Below are positions 15,622-20,573 of a DNA stretch of 20,573 nt, piece by piece. This DNA comes from WVYX01 sp039586815. Lineage in GTDB: Bacteria; Gemmatimonadota; Gemmatimonadetes; Gemmatimonadales; GWC2-71-9. The notes under the pieces were generated by a model, which did not search any database, was not told where the DNA came from, and saw only the letters and a program-made list of their open reading frames with translations. The stretch covers positions 1 to 20,573 of the forward strand of contig JBDHJR010000031.1 of the NCBI GenBank assembly GCA_039586815.1, written 5' to 3'. How positions within the stretch are numbered: position 1 is the first letter of the stretch; each line of letters opens with the position of its first letter. Both the position numbers and the translations under genes were made by a program.

Positions 15622-16554
15622 CTACAGGGTCACCACACCCCAGGTCTTCTTCACCGCCTCGGCCGACTTCTCCAGCGCAGCCTGCTCGTCCTTGGTCAGC
15701 TCGATTTCCACGACCTTCTCGAGCCCGCGCGCACCCAGCTTGCAGGGCACGCCGACGAACAGCCCGCTCAAGCCGAACTCGCCCTCCAGCCAGGCGGCGC
15801 AAGGCAGCAGGCGCTTCTTGTCCCGGGCGATCGCTTCCACCATCTGCACGGCGCCCGAAGACGGAGCGTAGTACGCCGAGCCGGTCTTCAGGTAGCTGAC
15901 GATCTCGCCGCCTCCCTTGCGGGTGCGCTGCACGATCGCATCCAGCTTGTCGCCGTTGATGAGCTGCGTGACCGGGATGCCCGAGACGGTGGTGTACGAG
16001 ATGAGCGGCACCATGCTGTCGCCGTGACCACCCAGCACCATCGCCTGGATGTCCTCGACCGACACGTCGATCGCCTCGGCCAGGAACGTCCGGAACCTCG
16101 CTGTGTCGAGGATGCCAGCCATCCCCATGACGCGCTCGCGGGGGAAGCCGGTGACCTCCTTGGCCACCCACGACATGACGTCGAGAGGGTTCGACACCAT
16201 GATGACGATGGATTTCGGCGCGACCTTCTTGATCTCCTGGCTCACCGACTTCACGATGTCGGCGTTGGTCTTCACCAGATCGTCGCGGCTCATCCCGGGC
16301 TTGCGCGGGATTCCCGCGGTGACGACGAACACCTCGCTGCCCTTAGCGGCAGCGTAGTCGTTGGTTCCGATCACGCGGCTATCGAAGCCCTCGACCGGCC
16401 CCGACTGTGTCTGGTCCAGCCCCTTCCCCATTGGAATGCCTTCGAGGATGTCGACCAGCACCACCTCGCGCGCCAACTCCTTCTCGGCGATCCGCTGTGC
16501 GGTGGTGGCGCCGACATGGCCCGCTCCAACTACGGTGATCTTCTTCATGGTCAT
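15622..16554 (-). CDS. mdh: Malate dehydrogenase (LDH-like type)
   Basis: A 310-residue NAD-dependent dehydrogenase converting malate and oxaloacetate in the TCA cycle. The Rossmann motif VGAGHVGA is at residues 9-16, with D35 in VLVDI as the NAD ribose ligand. The loop AGIPRKPGMSRDDL (80-93) has Arg84 where lactate dehydrogenases have Gln, which identifies a malate dehydrogenase. The catalytic pair is Asp150 (LDTARF, with R153) and His177 (GGHGDS). The length is normal for the family. ATG 16554 overlaps the trmL stop (ATGA); the ATG two codons later (16548) is a possible alternative. It is the last gene of the operon, followed by a clear intrinsic terminator. Confidence 0.95.
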   Translation of the reverse strand: MTMKKITVVGAGHVGATTAQRIAEKELAREVVLVDILEGIPMGKGLDQTQSGPVEGFDSRVIGTNDYAAAKGSEVFVVTAGIPRKPGMSRDDLVKTNADIVKSVSQEIKKVAPKSIVIMVSNPLDVMSWVAKEVTGFPRERVMGMAGILDTARFRTFLAEAIDVSVEDIQAMVLGGHGDSMVPLISYTTVSGIPVTQLINGDKLDAIVQRTRKGGGEIVSYLKTGSAYYAPSSGAVQMVEAIARDKKRLLPCAAWLEGEFGLSGLFVGVPCKLGARGLEKVVEIELTKDEQAALEKSAEAVKKTWGVVTL

Positions 16555-17072
16555 GTCCCGTCTTCGTCGGATGTGTTGGCTGATGTCTCCGCGCGTGTGC
16601 CGATTGCCACGTGCTGCAACTCCATGGACAGCTGCCGAACGGCTTCGTACAGCACGATGCCCGACGCTGCGGCGAGGTTCAGGCTCCGCACGGCCTCGCT
16701 CATCGGGATGCGGAACGTCTGCTCCGCGTGCTTGTCCAGAATACGCTCCGGCATACCCTGGGTCTCGTTCCCGAACACGAGGACGGAATTGGACGCATAG
16801 GGCGCGTCCAGATAGGACTGTGTTCCGTGTGTCGAAAAGTACAGGCAGCGCTCCCGCGAAACGGCGTCGCGGAACGCGCGCCAGTGGGGGTGGACCCACA
16901 TGTCCACCGCGTCCCAGTAGTCCAACCCGGCCCGCTTGAACCGGGGATCATCCAGCGAGAAGCCGAGCGGTCGGATGAGATGGAGAGTTGCGTCGGTCGC
17001 CGCGCAGAGGCGCGCAATGCTACCGCAATTGGGAGGGATCTGCGGCTCGATCAGCGCAATGGAAAGACCCAT
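16551..17072 (-). CDS. trmL: tRNA (cytidine/uridine-34-2'-O)-methyltransferase, SPOUT family
   Basis: A 173-residue SPOUT-fold methyltransferase of the TrmL/YibK type. It should use S-adenosylmethionine to 2'-O-methylate wobble nucleotide 34 of certain tRNAs. The start IALIEPQIPPNCGSIARLC (5-23) is the family signature. The knotted SAM-binding region shows VLVFGNETQGMP (about 97-108) and RIPMSEAVRSLNLAAASGIVLYE near the C-terminal third. The tail after LSMELQHVAIG is variable and acidic. It follows moaE by 45 nt and overlaps mdh by ATGA, so it is co-transcribed with both. Confidence 0.93.
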   Translation of the reverse strand: MGLSIALIEPQIPPNCGSIARLCAATDATLHLIRPLGFSLDDPRFKRAGLDYWDAVDMWVHPHWRAFRDAVSRERCLYFSTHGTQSYLDAPYASNSVLVFGNETQGMPERILDKHAEQTFRIPMSEAVRSLNLAAASGIVLYEAVRQLSMELQHVAIGTRAETSANTSDEDGT

Positions 17073-17117
17073 TCTGTTCCCGTCCTCACAACCTCGTCCC
17101 GTTGGTGACTCCCGCGG

Positions 17118-17525
17118 CTACCGCTCCCGCCACCGCGTACCCCCGTCCTCGAACAGCTCCTTCTTCCATACGGGCAGCCGGCGCTTCGCCTCCTCTATCA
17201 CCTGCCGGCATGCCTCGAACGCCTCGCTGCGGTGCGGTGCCGCCGCCACGATGGCAATGCTCGGCTCGCCGAGGGGGATCCGGCCCAGGCGGTGCTGCGC
17301 CGCGAATGCGACATCGGGCCAACGCTCGCGTGCTTCCACGATGATGCGGTCGAATTCCTCGGTGAGCATCTCTTCATAGCCCGAGTAGTCGATCGCCGCT
17401 ACCGGCCCGTCCTCGGCACCGCCCCGCACCGAACCCACGAACGCCACCGTGCCCCCTCGTTCCCCGTCGGCCACCGCTGCCAAGAGCCGCTCGACGTCGA
17501 TCGGCTCGTGGGTGCAGTAGCCCAC
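17118..17525 (-). CDS. moaE: Molybdopterin synthase catalytic (large) subunit MoaE
   Basis: A 135-residue MoaE. With MoaD it converts cyclic pyranopterin monophosphate to molybdopterin by inserting two sulfurs. Family motifs are GTVAFVGSVR (25-34), the YSGYEEML segment (47-54), HRLGRIPLGEPSIAI (78-92), APHRSEAFEACRQVIEEAK (97-114) and the active-site PVWKKE (118-123) with its two conserved lysines. The start is GTG 17525, supported by GGAGG, part of which overlaps the end of moaD, 6 nt upstream. It lies 2 nt after the moaD stop, so the subunits are made together. The C-terminus (GGTRWRER) is short. Confidence 0.95.
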   Translation of the reverse strand: MGYCTHEPIDVERLLAAVADGERGGTVAFVGSVRGGAEDGPVAAIDYSGYEEMLTEEFDRIIVEARERWPDVAFAAQHRLGRIPLGEPSIAIVAAAPHRSEAFEACRQVIEEAKRRLPVWKKELFEDGGTRWRER

Positions 17526-17527
17526 CG

Positions 17528-17812
17528 CTATCCTCCGGCCAGAGGCGGGAGGAAAGCGAGCTCGTCGCCGTGGGCCAGGCGTCCCTCGAGTGGAGCGTGC
17601 TCGCGGTTGACGGCTGCTAGAGGGCGCTCCGGAAGCACGTCGGCCAGTGGCGACGCGCTGCGCAGCTCCCGGACGGCGTCCGCCACCGTGGCCGGTTGCG
17701 GGAGCTCGAGCGGCAGCACGTCACGCCCCAGCGCTTCGGCGTACCGGGCAAAGAAGCGGCACTCTATCGTGATCGTCCCGGCCGTCGGTGCGAGCTCGTC
17801 TCCAGTGTGCAT
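17528..17812 (-). CDS. moaD: Molybdopterin synthase sulfur-carrier (small) subunit MoaD
   Basis: A 94-residue ubiquitin-like sulfur carrier ending in the diagnostic GG (FLPPLAGG), whose C-terminal thiocarboxylate donates sulfur in the MoaE active site. TITIECRFFARYAEALGRD (14-31) and DELAFLPPLAGG (83-94) are typical MoaD segments. ATG 17812 is preferred over a longer in-frame ATG at 17863 because a TATATT hexamer lies 9 nt upstream of 17812 and inside the longer reading. No Shine-Dalgarno is present, in keeping with a leaderless mRNA. It is the first gene of moaD-moaE-trmL-mdh. No other molybdenum-cofactor gene is in the window. Confidence 0.9.
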   Translation of the reverse strand: MHTGDELAPTAGTITIECRFFARYAEALGRDVLPLELPQPATVADAVRELRSASPLADVLPERPLAAVNREHAPLEGRLAHGDELAFLPPLAGG

Positions 17813-17821
17813 GGCACCGTG

Positions 17822-17850
17822 AATATAGTCCGCTGGAGAGGGGCCACCAA
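17822..17850 (-). promoter_or_regulatory. Promoter of the moaD-moaE-trmL-mdh operon
   Basis: Minus strand TTGGTG (17850-17845), a 17-nt spacer and TATATT (17827-17822), 9 nt before ATG 17812. The -10 is strong and the -35 moderate. Predicted RNA start is within about 3 nt of the ATG. Confidence 0.5.
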
Positions 17851-17972
17851 TGCCGGCCGGCAAGTGAAACTAGCGCGGAACGATACGGCTTGACATGCCC
17901 CGCACCCTGGACGAGCTTGCGCGCTCTCGCGGTTGAACGCCAATCCTCTACAACCCCGGGGATCGAAGAAAC

Positions 17973-19307
17973 ATGCATATCGCTCGTGCACTTCTCACGC
18001 CCGCCGCCGTGTGTCTCGTCGGAGTATTGCTATGGCCCGAGACGGCGGCGGCGCAGTTTGATGAGCCACCGCGACCGGCGGCGTACGCACTCCAGGGTGT
18101 GACGGTCGTCGGCTCCGACGGCAGCCGGCAGCCCGGCGTGACCGTTGTCGTGCGGCGCGGCTTCATCGATGCCATGGGTCCCGACGTCGTGATTCCGCCC
18201 GGTACGCGACTGCTCGAGGGCGACTCCCTGTTCGTCTACCCCGGCATCGTGGATGCCCAGGGCGAGGCGGAGTTCGAGTTCCCCGAGCCTGAAGTGGACC
18301 GCTCGGAGTTGGCCTTCTGGGCTCCTCCCCGAGAGCCGCAGGGATTCACACCGCACCGTCGCGTGGTGGACCACCTGACCGCAACCGGCAGCGACCTCGA
18401 GTCGCAGCGCTTGGAGGGTGTGGTGGCGGCCGCGGTCCATCCGGATGGCCCCCTGATGCCGGGTCGCGGCACGGTGTTGCTGTTCCGTCAGGGAGCGCAG
18501 ACACCGCGTGAGCTGGTTGAGCACCCGGAGCTGGGACCGGTGATGGCGTTCCGGGGAACGAGCAGCATGTACCCGTCCACCAACTTCGGAGCGGCGGCGT
18601 TCCTGCGGCAGAGCATGGAGGACGCGCGCCACCACGAGGTGCTCCTTGCAGCCCACGAGCGGGACCCACGCGGCGTCAAGGCGCCGGCCTGGGATCCCGA
18701 CTATGAGGTGCTGCGCCGAGTGATGGCTGGGCAGGTCCCGGTGTACTTCGAGGCCGACCGGGCGGCCGACATCAAGCGCGTGCTCGAGTTGGGCGAGGAA
18801 TACGGCTTTCAGCCGGTGATCGTGGGTGGTTGGGAGGCGTGGCGGGTCGCCGAGCTGCTGCGGGAGCGAGGCGTCCCGGTACTCGTATCGCTCGACTTCC
18901 CCGAACCGGATCGGTGGGAGCCCGATGACGAAGGAGATGAGACCCAGGAACCCCTCGACGCGGCGGCTGAACGGGAGAAGCAGGACCTCGAGAACCGCTA
19001 CTCGAACGCGGGGCGCCTGGCTGCCGCCGGCGTAAGCTTCGCGCTCACCAGCGGCGGGGGCGACGCGGACATTCGGGAGGGCGTCCGCAAGGCCATGGAG
19101 TACGGGCTCGGCGAGGAAGCCGCGCTGCAGGCAGTGACGGCCGTTCCTGCGGCGATGCTGGGCATCGAGCACGTCACGCAGGTGGCAGTCGGCCACTCCG
19201 CGACGTTCATCGTCACCGACGGTCCGCTGTTCGACGAGGACGCGAAGATCCGCTACACGTTCGTCGAGGGGGAGCTGGAAGAGCGCCGTTCGGCGAGTCG
19301 ACCATGA
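17973..19307 (+). CDS. Secreted amidohydrolase-like protein lacking the HxH metal motif
   Basis: A 444-residue exported protein. The signal peptide (about 1-28) ends in TAAAQ. The amidohydrolase-type N-terminal beta-sandwich follows (YALQGVTVVGSDGSRQPGVTVVVRRGFIDAMGP). Where active members read PGLIDxHxH, this one has YPGIVDAQGEAEF (89-101), so the first two metal-ligand histidines are lost. The rest of the fold continues to the usual GLGEEAALQAVTAVPAAMLGIE and HSATFIVTDGPLF. It is thus probably a non-catalytic or altered paralogue in a tandem pair with the next amidohydrolase. The frame ends abruptly after YTFVEGELEERRSASRP. A C-terminal domain typical of the family continues in another frame at 19304. 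A TTGACA at 17890-17895 may be its -35, but no good -10 is seen. Confidence 0.8.
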   Translation: MHIARALLTPAAVCLVGVLLWPETAAAQFDEPPRPAAYALQGVTVVGSDGSRQPGVTVVVRRGFIDAMGPDVVIPPGTRLLEGDSLFVYPGIVDAQGEAEFEFPEPEVDRSELAFWAPPREPQGFTPHRRVVDHLTATGSDLESQRLEGVVAAAVHPDGPLMPGRGTVLLFRQGAQTPRELVEHPELGPVMAFRGTSSMYPSTNFGAAAFLRQSMEDARHHEVLLAAHERDPRGVKAPAWDPDYEVLRRVMAGQVPVYFEADRAADIKRVLELGEEYGFQPVIVGGWEAWRVAELLRERGVPVLVSLDFPEPDRWEPDDEGDETQEPLDAAAEREKQDLENRYSNAGRLAAAGVSFALTSGGGDADIREGVRKAMEYGLGEEAALQAVTAVPAAMLGIEHVTQVAVGHSATFIVTDGPLFDEDAKIRYTFVEGELEERRSASRP

Positions 19308-19564
19308 CCCTCACGCAGGAGGGCGCCGAGGTCTCGGGCACCATTGAAGGCCAGATGGGCACCGTTGAGATCCAGAGCGGCAGGGTCTCGGGCAGCGATA
19401 TCAAACTCACTATCAGCATCGACGCCGGCGATGAGACCATCGAGATCACGTACGAGGGAAGTGTCGAAGGGGATCAAATGAAGGGTGACCTGGAAACGCC
19501 GTTCGGAGACTCGGAATGGACCGCCCGGCGAGTGTCGGGGCCGGGGACGGGAGGAGTGAGATGA
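19304..19564 (+). CDS. Detached C-terminal beta-domain of an amidohydrolase
   Basis: An 86-residue frame of alternating strands, MTLTQEGAEVSGTIEGQMG...GSVEGDQMKGDLETPFGDSEWTARRV. This looks like the C-terminal beta-sandwich fused to many secreted amidohydrolases of such bacteria. It has no signal peptide or catalytic motif. Reading the same frame upstream of ATG 19304 gives PFGEST directly before MTLTQ, which still looks like the domain, so the ATG is probably internal. The frame is -1 relative to the upstream gene and the ATG overlaps that gene's stop by ATGA. The likely history is a small out-of-frame deletion that split one protein in two. Coupled translation of a separate polypeptide is possible. 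It also overlaps the next gene start by ATGA. Confidence 0.55.
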   Translation: MTLTQEGAEVSGTIEGQMGTVEIQSGRVSGSDIKLTISIDAGDETIEITYEGSVEGDQMKGDLETPFGDSEWTARRVSGPGTGGVR

Positions 19565-20573
19565 TGCGCGCGATTCGACTGGTGACAGCAATCCTGGGCG
19601 TCGCGGTCCTGCTCACGCCGACCGCCACCGCGCAGGTGAGGCCTCAGATCGAGGAGGGCGCGGTCGAGGTTCCCAAGGGGGATCTCTTCATCCGCAACCT
19701 CGACGCCGTGTGGACGGCCAACGACACGGTGTATGAGGGCGTCTCGATCCTCATTCGGGACGGCGTGATTCGGCGCATCGGACCGGACCTCGAGGCACCG
19801 AGCAACGTGCCGCTGATCGAGGGAGCCGGCTTCACGGCCATTCCGGGCCTGATCGACGAGCACTCGCACATCGCGATGCGGGCCGTCAACGAGTGCACCG
19901 CCCCGTTCGTGCCCGAGATTCGGACAATCGGACAATGGACGCGCTCGACCAGGAGAGCTTCTCGATCTACCGGGCGCTCTCGGGCGGCGTGACGGCGGCC
20001 CAGGTGCTGCACGGCAGCTGCAATCCGATCGGCGCACAGAGCGCGATCATCAAGACCCGCTGGGGCATGGATGACGTGGAGCAGATCCTGTTCCAGGGTG
20101 CTCCTCAGACCGTGAAGTTCGCCCTGGGCGAAAACGTCACGCGCAAGAACTGGGACACCGACGGGCAGCGGCGCTTCCCCTACTCGCGGCAGGGCGTGGA
20201 GGCCGCCTATGTGGCCGCCTTCACGGCAGCGCAAGAGTACCAGGCAGCGTGGGATGAGTACCGCAGCAATCCGAGGGCCTACCGGGTGCCGCCGCGCCGC
20301 GACCTGCGGCTGGAGGCGCTGGTGGACATCATGGAGGGCCGCATTCGGGTGACTGCCCATTCGTACCGCTCCGACGAGATCGTGATGCTGATGCGCGTGG
20401 CCGAGCAGTTCGGGTTCAGGATCGGCACGTTCACGCACGTGCTGGAGGGCTACAAGGTTGCCGACGAGATGGCGGCCCACGGGGCCGGTGGCTCCACCTT
20501 CAGCGACTGGTGGATGTACAAGCTGGAGGCGTACGACGCTACGCCGTACAACCCCGCAATCATGCACCGCCAC
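19561..20573 (+). pseudogene. Secreted imidazolonepropionase-like amidohydrolase, frameshifted and cut by the right edge
   Basis: The N-terminal part (ATG 19561, GGAGGAG just upstream) has a signal peptide (MMRAIRLVTAILGVAVLLTP, cleavage near TATAQ), RNLDAVWTANDTVYEGVSILIRDG and the metal motif IPGLIDEHSHI (94-104) with H101 and H103. After VPEIRT the frame is lost and ends at 19992. The true continuation runs in another frame from 19935 to the window end: MDALDQESFSIYRALSGG, LHGSCNPIGAQSAIIKTRWG, VKFALGENVTRKNW, RVTAHSYRSDEI, GTFTHVLEGYK. The shift is explained entirely by a tandem copy of CGGACAAT at 19921-19936; with one copy the protein reads smoothly RTMDALD. All visible metal-site regions are intact, so the lesion is recent or an artefact. 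Confidence 0.85.
19921..19936 (+). repeat. 8-bp tandem duplication causing a frameshift
   Basis: CGGACAAT occurs twice in direct succession (19921-19928 and 19929-19936). Removing one copy restores a single open frame across the amidohydrolase. Slipped-strand replication or an assembly error could produce it. Confidence 0.9.

Noticed and set aside
17813..17863. Longer moaD start at 17863
   Set aside because: The extra N-terminus is not MoaD-like and contains the TATATT -10 hexamer.

Overview
High-GC bacterial DNA with dense, mostly co-directional small operons. Several products have signal peptides ending in a short Ala-Gln motif. There is an alternative GlmU-like nucleotidyltransferase/acyltransferase, a YncE-type beta-propeller, an LVIVD-repeat protein and tandem secreted amidohydrolase-like proteins. 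Together these fit a Gemmatimonadota-like chromosome. That assignment is inference from gene content; there is no rRNA in the window.

Layout. 1-560: divergent promoters between a cut-off lipoprotein gene (-) and a Roadblock/LC7 (MglB-like) gene (+). 633-3639 (+): three genes joined by ATGA overlaps, namely mannose-1-phosphate guanylyltransferase, a GlmU-like sugar nucleotidyltransferase/left-handed beta-helix protein, and a YycJ/WalJ-like metallo-beta-lactamase-fold hydrolase. 3636-7248 (-): a small secreted protein, a HEAT-repeat protein and an HD-GYP-like protein, overlapping end to start. The last two share an N-terminal domain. 7405-9494 (-): groES-groEL with a consensus-like promoter and a perfect CIRCE operator. 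9491-11119 (-): a secreted NlpC/P60 protein with a barrel-like N-terminal half, followed 5 nt later by an AhpD-like peroxidase-related gene. That gene has an in-frame TGA exactly where the second Cys of the CxxC active site belongs. 11165-14369 (+): an Ig-like/LVIVD-repeat secreted protein and a YncE-like propeller. 14386-14832 (+): a 6-pyruvoyl-tetrahydropterin synthase/QueD-family gene. 14986-15534 (-): a small membrane protein. 15564-17850 (-): moaD-moaE-trmL-mdh, closed by a good intrinsic terminator. 17973 to the end (+): two amidohydrolase-like genes that both show frame damage.

The most notable observation is the probable selenoprotein at 9491-10060. An ordinary gene caller would report it as two short fragments (9818-10060 and 9491-9784). 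The frame is continuous through TGA 9818-9820, the motif reads C-R-Y-U followed by a family-like LQHHG, and a hairpin suited to a bacterial SECIS lies immediately downstream.

Other signals: several TTGAC-type promoters sit so close to their start codons that the mRNAs should be leaderless or nearly so. A perfect 16-bp palindrome fills the -35/-10 spacer of the queD-like promoter. A 140-bp inverted-repeat element lies between convergent genes. An 8-bp tandem duplication alone breaks the last amidohydrolase.
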